DNA from: Candidatus Synechococcus calcipolaris G9
Lineage (GTDB): Bacteria; Cyanobacteriota; Cyanobacteriia; Thermosynechococcales; Thermosynechococcaceae
DNA: 64,000 nucleotides
Direction of reading: 5' to 3'
Assembly: GCF_029582805.1 (NCBI RefSeq)
Contig: NZ_JAKKUT010000002.1
Location: forward strand, 186,001-250,000
The notes beneath the pieces were generated by a model. It was not told where the DNA came from. It searched no databases and saw only the letters and a program-made list of their open reading frames with translations. Shown here piece by piece: positions 1-8,161 of this stretch. Positions within the stretch are counted from its first letter, which is position 1; every line of letters starts with the position of its first letter. The position numbers and the translations under genes are program-made.

Positions 1-789
1 TCGAATCAAAAAGTGCTGTTAATTGATTTTGACTCCCAGGGGGATCTGAGCCGTTCCCTAGAATTAACCCCCACCGAAACCTGTTTATCCCAATGCTTAA
101 CGGAGGGCGATCGGGATATTTACCAAACCATTCGCCCCTTTAATCTACACATTAAGTCTGGCCAACGGGTCAAAACTGCCCATATCTTTGATGTCATTCC
201 CGCCGATAGTCACTTAGATCACGTCATTCTGCAAACAGCGATCGCCCCTGACCAAGGCATGACCCAACTGCGGGAAAAGATTAAACCACTCCAAAATGAT
301 TATGACTATATCCTGATTGATTGCCCCACCCAATGGCTCTTTTTTAGTAAAAGCGGCCTCTATGCCAGTGATGTGGTTTTAATTCCCACCCGCCATACGG
401 ATCTGTCCTCCCTCAATAATGCGGCACGGGTCATTCGCCAATTTATTCATGGTGAAATGCGCCAATGTCGCCAGGATGGTGGCCCCCTCGCCCTACCCAT
501 TTTCTTTAATGGAGCCCCAAATACGGGCAAGGCCATCGAGGTGGCCCAAACGGAAATTCAGGAAATGATTGCCAAGTCCAGCGAACTTATCCCCTACTTT
601 TGGCCCCAGAAGCGGATGGGTCAGGATAACCGCACGGTCTTTAATCTGCCGGAATACGCCATTATTGCCCGTGCCGCCTTTGCCCGCGTACCAGCGGTGT
701 TCAAAGATAAGCGCGTGCTAGGATTTTATCAAAATTTAGTGACTGAGTATTTTCTGGACATTGCCGATAGCAATGGCGATCGCCCTTAG
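1..789 (+). CDS. ParA-family ATPase, 5' truncated by window edge
   Basis: The reading frame is open from base 1, so the start and the P-loop (KGGxGKT) lie upstream of the window. The first visible residues are the second ParA motif, LLIDFDSQGDL, which normally follows the P-loop by about 25 residues. A Walker B-like segment, YDYILIDCPTQ, follows about 95 residues in. ParA/MinD-type ATPases partition DNA or position protein complexes. The next gene is on the opposite strand, so no ParB partner is encoded downstream; anything upstream is not visible. The sequence DCPTQ replaces the usual DCPPS/T, so this may be an orphan positioning ATPase rather than a chromosomal ParA. The family is clear; the specific role is not. 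Confidence 0.8.
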   Translation, partial: SNQKVLLIDFDSQGDLSRSLELTPTETCLSQCLTEGDRDIYQTIRPFNLHIKSGQRVKTAHIFDVIPADSHLDHVILQTAIAPDQGMTQLREKIKPLQNDYDYILIDCPTQWLFFSKSGLYASDVVLIPTRHTDLSSLNNAARVIRQFIHGEMRQCRQDGGPLALPIFFNGAPNTGKAIEVAQTEIQEMIAKSSELIPYFWPQKRMGQDNRTVFNLPEYAIIARAAFARVPAVFKDKRVLGFYQNLVTEYFLDIADSNGDRP

Positions 790-801
790 AAACTGAGTTC
801 C

Positions 802-1608
802 CTAGATAGCCCGATGGAGGTACTGCACGCAGGTCAAATCCACATGGGTCGCTGCCCCCGCCTGGCCCTGTAAGACCTGAAATGGTGCATCTGGTTCCCC
901 TAAACAATCCAGAACCAGCAGGGCCCCATCAAAATTATGGTGGCGGGTGTAGTCCGTAACGGTAACAATGGTCGCCAAACCACTGGCTTGGGCAGACACT
1001 AAACCATTGCGAGAATCCTCAAAGGCAAGGCAGGCCTGGGGGGGAAGGGCCATTTTTTCTAAGGTATAGCGATAAATATCTGGGGCCGGTTTTTTGGCAG
1101 GAACCATATCTCCGGCGGCGATCACTTCAAACCAGGAGAGACTATCGTCACCCAGGGTGTGCTCTAGGAGGGCGGTCACATTGGCCGGGGTGGTCGTAGT
1201 GGCGATCGCCAATCGCAATCCAGCTTGCCGTGCTTCCATTAGGAGTCGTTTCACCCCCGGACGCAGGGGAATAACTCCTTCGGATAATAGTCGAGTATAG
1301 TGGTGAGTCTTGGCTCGATGTAGCTCTGCAATCATCTCCTGAAGATGGTTGGGGCGGGGCCAGTCCGGGCGAAATTGATCTAGATAAAACTGCATCCGCT
1401 CCTTGCCCCCAGCCACCGCCAAGAGCTTGCCATAGAGATCAATATCCCAGTGCCAATCCAGTCCGGACTCTTCAAAGGCTTGGTTAAAGGCAAGGCGATG
1501 GCCATCTCGCTCCGTATCTGCCAGCGTGCCATCGACATCAAATATCAATGCTTCCAAAGTATTTAGTTTGTCAGTATCTAGCTTGTCTAAATCTTGCAAA
1601 TTCGCCAT
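802..1608 (-). CDS. HAD-superfamily phosphatase (CbbY-like)
   Basis: This is a 268-residue haloacid dehalogenase-type hydrolase. Motif I is DVDGTLAD with the catalytic aspartates at residues 24 and 26. An alpha-helical cap follows, then a threonine-rich motif II (ATTTTP), motif III (KKPAPDIY) and motif IV (FEDSRNGL). This arrangement matches CbbY/Gph/beta-phosphoglucomutase-type enzymes that dephosphorylate small sugar phosphates. I chose the ATG at 1608 because the upstream in-frame ATG at 1713 would overlap the neighbouring gene by 76 bases and add a low-complexity leader. CbbY acts on xylulose-1,5-bisphosphate in some phototrophs, but the substrate cannot be read from this sequence. Confidence 0.85.
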   Translation of the reverse strand: MANLQDLDKLDTDKLNTLEALIFDVDGTLADTERDGHRLAFNQAFEESGLDWHWDIDLYGKLLAVAGGKERMQFYLDQFRPDWPRPNHLQEMIAELHRAKTHHYTRLLSEGVIPLRPGVKRLLMEARQAGLRLAIATTTTPANVTALLEHTLGDDSLSWFEVIAAGDMVPAKKPAPDIYRYTLEKMALPPQACLAFEDSRNGLVSAQASGLATIVTVTDYTRHHNFDGALLVLDCLGEPDAPFQVLQGQAGAATHVDLTCVQYLHRAI

Positions 1609-1637
1609 GGCAGAACCTAAGGGTGACCATTGGGATT

Positions 1638-2327
1638 TTAATGGAGAGCTTGGATTTTCAGTAAGCGTACCCGACTGGCTAGGGGGTTGGAAATGGCTTC
1701 CCGAAACTGCCACGTCTCTTGGGGCTGCATTTGATAAACCTGAACAGCAATCTGGCCAATCCGCTGCCCTTCATCATCATAGAGTTCAAAATCAACCTGC
1801 ACTAGTTTATAAAGGTTGGGACTGTGATTTTTGACCACACCAATCAGGTAGGGAACTCCAGATTCTAATTGCCATTGATAATCAATCAGGCTAATCGTAT
1901 CCTGGGGTGGCATTTGCATGGCCCGTTCAACATTAGCCTGGCGATGACTCCATTGACCCATGTGGTAGCTGAACACGACTAAAAAGCTGCAAAGGGCGGC
2001 GGCGATCGCCCAGGGCCATCGAGGGGTAGGAGCGACTTCTGTAGGAACTGGCTCCCGACATAGATCAATCACTTCTTCCCAATCTGGCTTAGGACTCGAT
2101 TGAATCCGGCCAATCACCTTAATGCGGGCAATCCCCTGAAGTTCTACTTGGGTCAGCCGCGATCTCATCACCTCTAGCAGGGCCGAATACTGGGCAACCG
2201 TTCCCGGTGGCTTATTGATAATGACATTAAGCTGATTGCGAAATTGATTCACCTGCACAACCACAGCATGATCGGCCAGGGCATCCTGGAGGGTTTGACG
2301 AATTTGTTCGACTTGCAGGATGCTCAT
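1638..2327 (-). CDS. Membrane protein with FxLYD-like domain
   Basis: This 229-residue protein has a charged N-terminal region of about 105 residues that resembles cyanobacterial proteins predicting a small alpha/beta domain. One transmembrane helix follows (about 106-125, WPWAIAAALCSFLVVFSYHM). The C-terminal beta-rich domain (about 155-228) has the look of FxLYD: a repeated pattern of VxGxVxNxS and then a beta strand with DFELYDDEGQ. Such domains usually lie outside the membrane and bind protein partners. It sits 29 bases upstream of the HAD gene on the same strand and may share its transcript. The function is unknown. Confidence 0.7.
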   Translation of the reverse strand: MSILQVEQIRQTLQDALADHAVVVQVNQFRNQLNVIINKPPGTVAQYSALLEVMRSRLTQVELQGIARIKVIGRIQSSPKPDWEEVIDLCREPVPTEVAPTPRWPWAIAAALCSFLVVFSYHMGQWSHRQANVERAMQMPPQDTISLIDYQWQLESGVPYLIGVVKNHSPNLYKLVQVDFELYDDEGQRIGQIAVQVYQMQPQETWQFREAISNPLASRVRLLKIQALH

Positions 2328-2502
2328 CGTTGACCAGCCCAGAATTATATAGGACAGTTTATCGTATTTACCTAGTTTTCAGGCAGACTGAGACGAAAGT
2401 TGTAAAAGTTTCTTAACCATCTTGACCGGACAACCACAGAGAACAAAATCATACAGTAAAGTAATGAAGGCTTATTTTTGTATTTATTACTGATAAACAT
2501 AA

Positions 2503-2850
2503 ATGAAAACCGTTGCTCTAAGTCTAGGGTCGCTCCTAGGGGCATCTATTACCCTGGGCATGATTCTCCCAGGAACTAGCCAAGGCACCCCTTACCCGGC
2601 GATCGCCATTGAGAATTTTATAGGCATCTGCCTCACCAATGGGAAACGCTCTGCCCCCCTCGTCCCTGCGCCGATCATGACGAATATTTGTCGCTGCTCA
2701 ATTAATTATATCCAAGAGCGTGTCAGCTTGAGTGACTTTCAGGAGATGGATCCCGCCGCAAATCGTCCCCTGACACCGCGCCAACAACAAACCCAAAAAA
2801 TCATTGATGAAAGTGTTAATGTCTGTATTGTTCGCCAAATGGGAGGATAA
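2503..2850 (+). CDS. Small secreted cysteine-containing protein
   Basis: This 115-residue protein starts with a short basic residue and a hydrophobic stretch (residues 4-24), which is a plausible Sec signal peptide ending near TSQG. The mature part has cysteines at about residues 43, 64, 66 and 106, enough for two disulfides in the periplasm. I do not recognise the family. It is transcribed towards the ATP-grasp gene, with 54 bases between its stop and that gene's start, so the two may be co-transcribed. The upstream 175-base gap from the divergent FxLYD gene would hold its promoter; I see no operator there. Confidence 0.6.
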   Translation: MKTVALSLGSLLGASITLGMILPGTSQGTPYPAIAIENFIGICLTNGKRSAPLVPAPIMTNICRCSINYIQERVSLSDFQEMDPAANRPLTPRQQQTQKIIDESVNVCIVRQMGG

Positions 2851-2904
2851 CAAGAAGCCTTCGCCGTGGCATAGTTTTTGGGGGATTATTGGAGACCATA
2901 TGCT

Positions 2905-4452
2905 ATGACTGAGCCAATGGAGCAAACCTTTCGGCAACTCCAAACCCGATTATATGAATGCTGGCAGGGAACGGAAACCTTTATCCCCGAATTGCCAACG
3001 GGGCCCGGTGGTCTGGAGCGAGACATTGTCGTCATTCCCTCCCTCAGCTTTGCCCAACCGGAACTGGCAAAAATTCCCGGCTATACCCACTACGAGGAAC
3101 GGCAACTCTACACCCTGATTCAACTGCGTAATCCCCGTACCCGCATGGTCTATGTCACCTCCCAGCCATTACATCCGAGTATTGTGGACTATTACCTAGA
3201 TCTGTTGCCAGGGGTTCCCACGTCCCATGCCCGCGATCGCCTGTTATTGTTAGCCACCTACGATCGCTCCGAAAAGCCGCTGACAGCGAAAATACTGGAA
3301 CGGCCCCGCCTCATTGAACGGATTCGCCAATCCCTGCGACCAGGCAAAGCCTATATGGTTTGCTTTAATTCCACGCCCCTAGAGCGAGATCTGGCCATGG
3401 CGTTGGGCATTCCCCTCTATTCTACGGATCCCGATTTATTACACTGGGGAACCAAGGCCGGTAGTCGTGAACTCTTTGCCGCTGCCCATATTCCCCATCC
3501 CGATGGCAGTGGCTTGGTTTACACCGTCGAGAACCTAGTGACGGCGATCGCCCAGCTTTGGAGCCGCCATCCTCACCTAGAGCGTATGGTGGTCAAACTG
3601 AATGAAGCCTTTTCTGGGGAAGGGAATGCCCTCCTAGATTTGCGTCCCTTACGGGATTTTGCCCCTGGTACTCGGTCTCAGGCAGATCAAGCCCAGGCCA
3701 TTACAACGGCCCTAGAGGCCTTAGATTTTCAAGCTCCCAACCAAACCTGGGACTCCTATCGTCAACGTTTAGAAGTGATTGGGGCCATCGTTGAGTCTTT
3801 TATTGAAGGCAAAGACAAGCGATCGCCCAGTGTGCAGGGCTGCATTACCCCCAATGGCGACGTAGATATTATTTCCACCCATGATCAGATATTGAACAGT
3901 CCAGAGGGGCAGATTTTTATTGGCTGTCGGTTTCCAGCGGAGGAAGGCTATCGACTGACCTTGCAGACCCTTGGGCGTAGGGTGGGCCAATACTTAGCCG
4001 AGCAAGGGGTCATTGGCTACTACGGTGTGGATTTTATTGCCCAGACTGATGCCGGATCCCCCTTTGGTTGGGATGTCCAGGCCATTGAAATTAATTTGCG
4101 CAAAGGTGGCACCACCCATCCTTTTATGACCCTAAAATTCCTGACGGATGGGGCCTATCAGCCGGATTCTGGCTTATTTTTAAGCAAACATGGGCGACCA
4201 AAATTTTATATTGCCTCGGATAACTTGTGTCAGGCCCATTACCGGGGCCTGCTGCCCAATGATCTTCTGGATATGATTGCCCGCTATCATTTACACTTTG
4301 ACTCCAGCACCGAAACCGGCACCGTCTTCCACTTGATGGGGGCCCTTTCGGAATTTGGCAAACTGGGGTTAGTCAGTGTGGGGAACTCCCTTCCTGAGGC
4401 CGAACTGATTTATGAACAGGCGATCGCTGTTTTGGATGCGGCAGTCTATTGA
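2905..4452 (+). CDS. ATP-grasp protein, peptide ligase PGM1-related
   Basis: The protein has 515 residues and resembles the widespread cyanobacterial family annotated as peptide-ligase PGM1-related. The N-terminal half (to about 190) is a conserved cyanobacterial region. The C-terminal half has ATP-grasp signatures: MVVKLNEAFSGEGN near 230 for nucleotide binding and IEINLRKGGTTHPF near 400 for metal and product binding. PGM1 joins amino acids or peptides through an acyl-phosphate; whether this homologue makes peptides is inference. An upstream in-frame TTG at 2878 exists, but the ATG at 2905 has GGAGA ten bases before it and gives the natural N-terminus. psaX follows 42 bases downstream with its own promoter-like sequence. 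Confidence 0.75.
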   Translation: MTEPMEQTFRQLQTRLYECWQGTETFIPELPTGPGGLERDIVVIPSLSFAQPELAKIPGYTHYEERQLYTLIQLRNPRTRMVYVTSQPLHPSIVDYYLDLLPGVPTSHARDRLLLLATYDRSEKPLTAKILERPRLIERIRQSLRPGKAYMVCFNSTPLERDLAMALGIPLYSTDPDLLHWGTKAGSRELFAAAHIPHPDGSGLVYTVENLVTAIAQLWSRHPHLERMVVKLNEAFSGEGNALLDLRPLRDFAPGTRSQADQAQAITTALEALDFQAPNQTWDSYRQRLEVIGAIVESFIEGKDKRSPSVQGCITPNGDVDIISTHDQILNSPEGQIFIGCRFPAEEGYRLTLQTLGRRVGQYLAEQGVIGYYGVDFIAQTDAGSPFGWDVQAIEINLRKGGTTHPFMTLKFLTDGAYQPDSGLFLSKHGRPKFYIASDNLCQAHYRGLLPNDLLDMIARYHLHFDSSTETGTVFHLMGALSEFGKLGLVSVGNSLPEAELIYEQAIAVLDAAVY

Positions 4453-4458
4453 TATAAT
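4430..4458 (+). promoter_or_regulatory. Probable psaX promoter
   Basis: A perfect TATAAT lies at 4453-4458, overlapping the end of the upstream gene. TTTTGG at 4430-4435 could be a weak -35 with a 17-base spacer. The -10 is 36 bases before the psaX ATG. Sequence match only. Confidence 0.5.
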
Positions 4459-4494
4459 CCTGTTAACTCTTGAACTCCTATCAGGTTATTTCCC

Positions 4495-4605
4495 ATGGCA
4501 ACAAAATCCGCTAAACCCACGTACACATTCCGCACTTTCTGGGCCGTCCTACTCCTAGGTGTTAACTTTTTGGTAGCAGCCTACTACTTTGGTATCTTGA
4601 AATAA
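4495..4605 (+). CDS. psaX: Photosystem I 4.8 kDa subunit PsaX
   Basis: This 36-residue protein begins MATKSAKPTY, continues with FRTFWAVLLL and ends VAAYYFGILK. It has a basic N-terminus and one hydrophobic helix (about 13-34). It matches, with only a few substitutions, the PsaX sequence I know from Thermosynechococcus elongatus, where the subunit sits at the periphery of photosystem I and helps bind antenna chlorophyll. PsaX is absent from many cyanobacteria and from plants, so it narrows the lineage. The gene is monocistronic by position: it has its own TATAAT upstream and two stem-loops downstream. Confidence 0.93.
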   Translation: MATKSAKPTYTFRTFWAVLLLGVNFLVAAYYFGILK

Positions 4606-4646
4606 TTTTCATCGATACTTTTTAATATTTCTGTGCCTTTGCAGGA

Positions 4647-4682
4647 CTAACCCGGTACTCAATCCATTGGGTTGAGTGTTAG
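4647..4682 (+). terminator. Stem-loop downstream of psaX
   Basis: CTAAC/GTTAG and ACTCAA/TTGAGT pair around a nine-base loop, with a five-base bulge on the left arm. The run after it is AGGAAAAA rather than a T tract, so it is a candidate 3'-end stabiliser or terminator of psaX rather than a classic intrinsic terminator. Confidence 0.4.
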
Positions 4683-4693
4683 GAAAAATGAGC

Positions 4694-4728
4694 GTCAGTC
4701 GATGGGGAATTAACACTTATCGACTGAC
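4694..4728. other. Perfect 10-bp inverted repeat downstream of psaX
   Basis: GTCAGTCGAT at 4694-4703 is the exact reverse complement of ATCGACTGAC at 4719-4728, leaving a 15-base loop. It lies between psaX and the convergent DUF2442 remnant and could act as a second transcript end. There is no T run on either side. Confidence 0.5.
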
Positions 4729-4750
4729 AATGGGCTAATTCTCGGCTTGG

Positions 4751-4948
4751 TTAGACCTTTGCTGATTTTGCATTTAGCCATCCCTGAAGTGATTTTTGAC
4801 TTTCTCCGGATGGTTGCCCAATAATCAGATTCTTGATACTAATGTCCTCGTCAAGTCGATTCCAATGGATGCCCTCGCCCCTAGCGATGAAACGCCAATT
4901 GTTACGTTCTTCCACTGAAGCGCATTCATCAGGCGGGGACCAAGCCAA
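4751..4948 (-). pseudogene. Truncated DUF2442-domain gene
   Basis: The frame encodes the C-terminal part of a DUF2442 protein: an RNNW segment, then GIHWNRLDEDISIKNLI. The frame stays open back to 5014 and there reads SADLPDGRTIPVPLAW, which is also DUF2442-like. It then meets an in-frame TAA at 5015-5017, and no ATG or GTG occurs between. Only a TTG at 4948 can start it, which would remove the first beta strands. Family members that I know are 80-100 residues and often sit beside DUF4160 toxin-like genes; none is visible here. I read it as a decayed gene, though a shortened functional protein from the TTG is possible. Confidence 0.6.
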
Positions 4949-5007
4949 CGGAACAGGTATAGTACGTCCATCGGGTAGATCAGCAGATAAAGTATCATCT
5001 GTGATGG

Positions 5008-5124
5008 TTATTCCTTACCATTCAACGAGCAATCATCAAGTCTGCATCGCCAATTATGGGTTCTACTATAGCCGAACCACTCTTTTCCATTGGGGCAGGG
5101 GCAGTAGAGTCCGCTGGCAAACAT
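5008..5124 (-). CDS. Possible 38-residue cysteine-rich small protein
   Basis: The frame runs from an ATG at 5124 to TAA at 5008. It has four cysteines arranged as CxC near the N-terminus (LYCPCPNG) and Cx4C later (RCRLDDC), a spacing compatible with a small zinc ribbon. It lies just upstream of the DUF2442 remnant on the same strand. I do not recognise it, and 38 codons is short enough to arise by chance in this 630-base gap between psaX and apcF. Confidence 0.25.
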   Translation of the reverse strand: MFASGLYCPCPNGKEWFGYSRTHNWRCRLDDCSLNGKE

Positions 5125-5236
5125 AATTGAGTGACGACTCCAAGTTTCCAGCCCCTGATGGAATAGTGCTTTTTTAAAATTGATGCGAGTACGCTCAAAA
5201 TCCCCGATATAACAAAAGAGGGATAGGGTTCAGATT

Positions 5237-5746
5237 TTAGATATTAATTTCACTCAACTGACGGCTGATGTGATCAAAGGGCTGATCGATGACACTCGTG
5301 TCTTCCACTCCAGCATTTCCTAAACGTTCTTTGATCAGGTCTTTCATGATCTGAATACCCCGCACCGTTGGCCCAATGGGTACCCCTAAGGAATTATAGG
5401 TTTCCCGTAGCCCCTCTAGGACTCGCTCATTCAGCACATCTACATCACCCGCAACCAAGGCATAGGTGGCATAGCGCAGGTAGTAATCCATATCCCGTAG
5501 ACAGGTGGCGTAGCGACGGGTGGTATAGGCATTACCGCCCGGTTGAATTAATTCCGGTTGCTCGGCAAAGAGGGCTGAACCGGCTTCTTTGACAATAGCC
5601 GCAGCATCAGCGTTAATTAGTGCCGCAGCTTTCACCCGAACCGTTCCAGTCGTAAAGTACGAGCGCAAGCTATCCACTGCATCCCGATCTAGATAGCGTC
5701 CCGTGGAATCGTAGTTTTTAATTAGAGTGGTGACGGCATCACGCAT
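5237..5746 (-). CDS. apcF: Allophycocyanin beta-18 subunit ApcF
   Basis: This 169-residue phycobiliprotein matches ApcF (beta-18). It opens MRDAVTTLIKNYDSTGRYLD, keeps the chromophore-binding context YATCLRDMDYYLRYATYALVAGD (cysteine at about residue 82), and has the LGVPIGPTVRGIQIMKD segment. ApcF replaces one ApcB copy in the phycobilisome core next to the ApcE terminal emitter and helps pass energy to photosystem II. The slightly longer C-terminus and the MRDAV start separate it from ApcB. It stands alone, as apcF does in most genomes, with a 358-base gap to glnA on the other strand. Confidence 0.93.
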   Translation of the reverse strand: MRDAVTTLIKNYDSTGRYLDRDAVDSLRSYFTTGTVRVKAAALINADAAAIVKEAGSALFAEQPELIQPGGNAYTTRRYATCLRDMDYYLRYATYALVAGDVDVLNERVLEGLRETYNSLGVPIGPTVRGIQIMKDLIKERLGNAGVEDTSVIDQPFDHISRQLSEINI

Positions 5747-6104
5747 AGTCCCAATGACTCCTAAAAATCGTAATGAATAGCCAGCATTTGCCTCAACATT
5801 TGGGCAGGGGCCATGATGAAGAGAGCGAAACTGAATGCATCTAAAATCGTACCTAGCTTACCATGCTGCGATTGCTCAAAGGCGATTCAATTCCCTGGGA
5901 ACTTGATCTCTGCTACAAAACTTAATATTTTTCTCAGAATGTTCTTCAATGGTCTTCTGGGTCAGCCCTTATAAAATCCTAAGAAAAGCTCAAGAACTGC
6001 TGGCATGGGGCGTTTGGTAGTCCATGATACAAAAAAATACCTGGGCAAATTCCTAACATAGATTCTCGCTGCGGTGCGCCGAAATATTCAAGGAGTAACC
6101 CTAC
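5747..6104. other. Divergent intergenic region apcF / glnA
   Basis: This 358-base region contains no reading frame I can support. Its right part carries the NtcA-type promoter of glnA (see 6017-6059). The left part should carry the apcF promoter, but I see no convincing box. Confidence 0.7.
6017..6059 (+). promoter_or_regulatory. NtcA-activated promoter of glnA
   Basis: GTA at 6017-6019 and TAC at 6028-6030 are separated by exactly eight bases (GTAN8TAC). TAACAT at 6054-6059 fits the TAN3T -10 box after a 23-base gap. This is the canonical class II layout for the nitrogen regulator NtcA and implies induction under nitrogen limitation. Confidence 0.85.
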
Positions 6105-7520
6105 ATGGCAACGCCCCAAGAAATACTTAGTTTGATCAACGAAAAGTATGAATTAATCGACTTGAAGTTTATTGATATGCCGGGAACCTGGCAGCACCTA
6201 ACGCTTCACAAAAGTCAGATTGACGAGAGTTCTTTCACCGAGGGGGTCGCATTTGATGGCTCCAGTATTCGCGGATGGAAGGCAATTAATGAATCTGACA
6301 TGGCGATGATTCCGGATCCAAATACCGCTTGGCAGGATCCGTTCATGAAAGAGCCGACCCTGAGTATGATCTGCACGATTGTTGATCCCCGCACTGGGAT
6401 ACTCTACGATCGCTGTCCTCGGGCCATTGCTACCCGGGCGATCGAGTACCTCAAAACCAGCGGCATTGGTGACACGGCATTTTTTGGCCCAGAAGCGGAA
6501 TTTTTCATCTTTGATGATGTGCGCTATGACCAAAACCAAAAATCTGGCTACTACTTTGTGGATAGTAGTGAAGGGGTTTGGAACACGGGACGGGAAGAAG
6601 CCGGTGGAAACCTAGGATATAAAATCCGTGGCAAGGAAGGTTACTTCCCCGTTGCCCCCACCGATACCCTCCAGGATATGCGGACAGAGATGCTGCTAAC
6701 CATGGCCCAATGCGGTGTGGCAATTGAAAAGCATCACCATGAAGTGGCAACGGGTGGTCAATGTGAGTTAGGGATCAAGTTCAGTACCCTGATTGAAGCA
6801 GCGGACTGGTTGATGATCTACAAGTACGCGGTGAAAAATGTTGCCCGCAAGTACGGCAAAGTTGCCACCTTCATGCCCAAGCCAGTGTTTAACGACAATG
6901 GTTCGGGGATGCACACCCACCAATCCATTTGGAAGGATGGAAATCCGATGTTTTGGGGGGATGGCTATGCCAATTTGAGTCAGGAGGCTCTTTGGTACAT
7001 TGGCGGGATTTTGAAGCATGCGCCGGCCCTACTGGCTTTCACTAACCCAACGACTAACTCCTACAAGCGACTGGTTCCTGGTTTTGAAGCTCCGGTGAAC
7101 CTGGCCTATTCCCAAGGAAATCGCTCGGCTTCGGTGCGGATTCCCCTGACGGGTACCAATCCCAAGGCAAAGCGTTTGGAGTTCCGTTGTCCTGATGCCA
7201 TGAGTAACCCCTATATGGCCTTTGCAGCTATGCTCTGTGCCGGGATTGATGGGATCAAAAATCAAATTGATCCCGGTAGCCCCTTGGATGTAGATATTTA
7301 TGATCTCAGCCCTGATGAACTGGCTAAAATTCCATCCACACCGGGTTCCTTGATGGCAGCCCTACAAAACCTGCAAACCGATCATGACTTCCTAACCACT
7401 GGCGGTGTATTTAGTGAAGACTTTATCCTCAATTGGATTCAGTACAAGCTAGATACGGAGGTAATCCCCCTATCTCTGCGGCCCCATCCCTACGAGTTCT
7501 CTTTGTACTTTGATGCTTAG
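6105..7520 (+). CDS. glnA: Glutamine synthetase type I
   Basis: The 471-residue protein is a full-length GlnA (family about 470-474). It catalyses ATP-dependent amidation of glutamate, the main ammonium entry point in cyanobacteria. Visible landmarks are FDGSSIRGW near residue 48, the metal-binding FFGPEAEFF near 127, [25 protein letters not shown] near 265, the ATP region [14 protein letters not shown], and NRSASVRIP. The ATG at 6105 has AAGGAG 10-15 bases upstream. Promoter layout points to NtcA control. No gifA or gifB inactivating-factor gene lies in the window. Confidence 0.97.
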   Translation: MATPQEILSLINEKYELIDLKFIDMPGTWQHLTLHKSQIDESSFTEGVAFDGSSIRGWKAINESDMAMIPDPNTAWQDPFMKEPTLSMICTIVDPRTGILYDRCPRAIATRAIEYLKTSGIGDTAFFGPEAEFFIFDDVRYDQNQKSGYYFVDSSEGVWNTGREEAGGNLGYKIRGKEGYFPVAPTDTLQDMRTEMLLTMAQCGVAIEKHHHEVATGGQCELGIKFSTLIEAADWLMIYKYAVKNVARKYGKVATFMPKPVFNDNGSGMHTHQSIWKDGNPMFWGDGYANLSQEALWYIGGILKHAPALLAFTNPTTNSYKRLVPGFEAPVNLAYSQGNRSASVRIPLTGTNPKAKRLEFRCPDAMSNPYMAFAAMLCAGIDGIKNQIDPGSPLDVDIYDLSPDELAKIPSTPGSLMAALQNLQTDHDFLTTGGVFSEDFILNWIQYKLDTEVIPLSLRPHPYEFSLYFDA

Positions 7521-7689
7521 GGTAATGCTTGTTTCCTTTGATCCCCGGTTCTTGATAAGACTTGGGTGATGATTTGTTAGAAATGGTGTTCTAATGAGGG
7601 TGGCTATCTGGTTAGGTAGCTGCCTTTTTTATTTTTATCCTCCTTTTTGTTTTTATCCTAAGTTATTTGAGGCGGTCACGATTGGTTTG

Positions 7690-8154
7690 ATGAAGCACTC
7701 TTGGGTTTTGAAGTTGGCGATCGCCAAGAAGATCCTTTTTGCCCTGGGGTTATTGGCCCTGTCTGGGGTATCGGCCTTTAGCTGGCGAAATTACGATACG
7801 GTAACGCTTTGGGCAAGCGAACATGTTTTAACTGCAGAATTCTCCCTTGTCCGCTGGGGATTAACCCTTATCGAGCAAGCGTCATTACCTGAATTAAAGC
7901 TTGTTGCCCGCGTTGCTGGCCTCTATGGTGCCTTGGTTTTAGTGGCTGCGGCGGGGGTCTGGTATGGTCGGCTTTGGGCGTACATCCTATTGACCCTTTT
8001 GGTGGCATCTTTGTTGCCCCTAGAATTCCGCGAGCTATGGCAGGACTTAACCTGGGAAACCAGTCTCCTTGTGATCATTAATCTGGCAATTTTTCTCTAC
8101 TTTGGCTATGAAACCTGGGAAATCAGTCGCACGTCGAACCATATTTCACATTGA
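7690..8154 (+). CDS. DUF2127-type integral membrane protein
   Basis: This is a 154-residue protein with four predicted membrane helices (about 8-28, 74-92, 97-113 and 125-141). The segment between helices 1 and 2 carries the amphipathic stretch typical of DUF2127. The frame is open to an ATG at 7594, but those 32 extra residues (including several cysteines and prolines) look non-native, so I place the start at the ATG at 7690 (MKHSWVLKL). The function of the family is unknown. It is convergent with ppk1, with stop codons eight bases apart. Confidence 0.7.
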   Translation: MKHSWVLKLAIAKKILFALGLLALSGVSAFSWRNYDTVTLWASEHVLTAEFSLVRWGLTLIEQASLPELKLVARVAGLYGALVLVAAAGVWYGRLWAYILLTLLVASLLPLEFRELWQDLTWETSLLVIINLAIFLYFGYETWEISRTSNHISH

Positions 8155-8161
8155 ACAATAG

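Noticed and set aside
6198-6539. 113-residue frame antisense to glnA
   Set aside because: It lies wholly within glnA, and its translation shows no family features.
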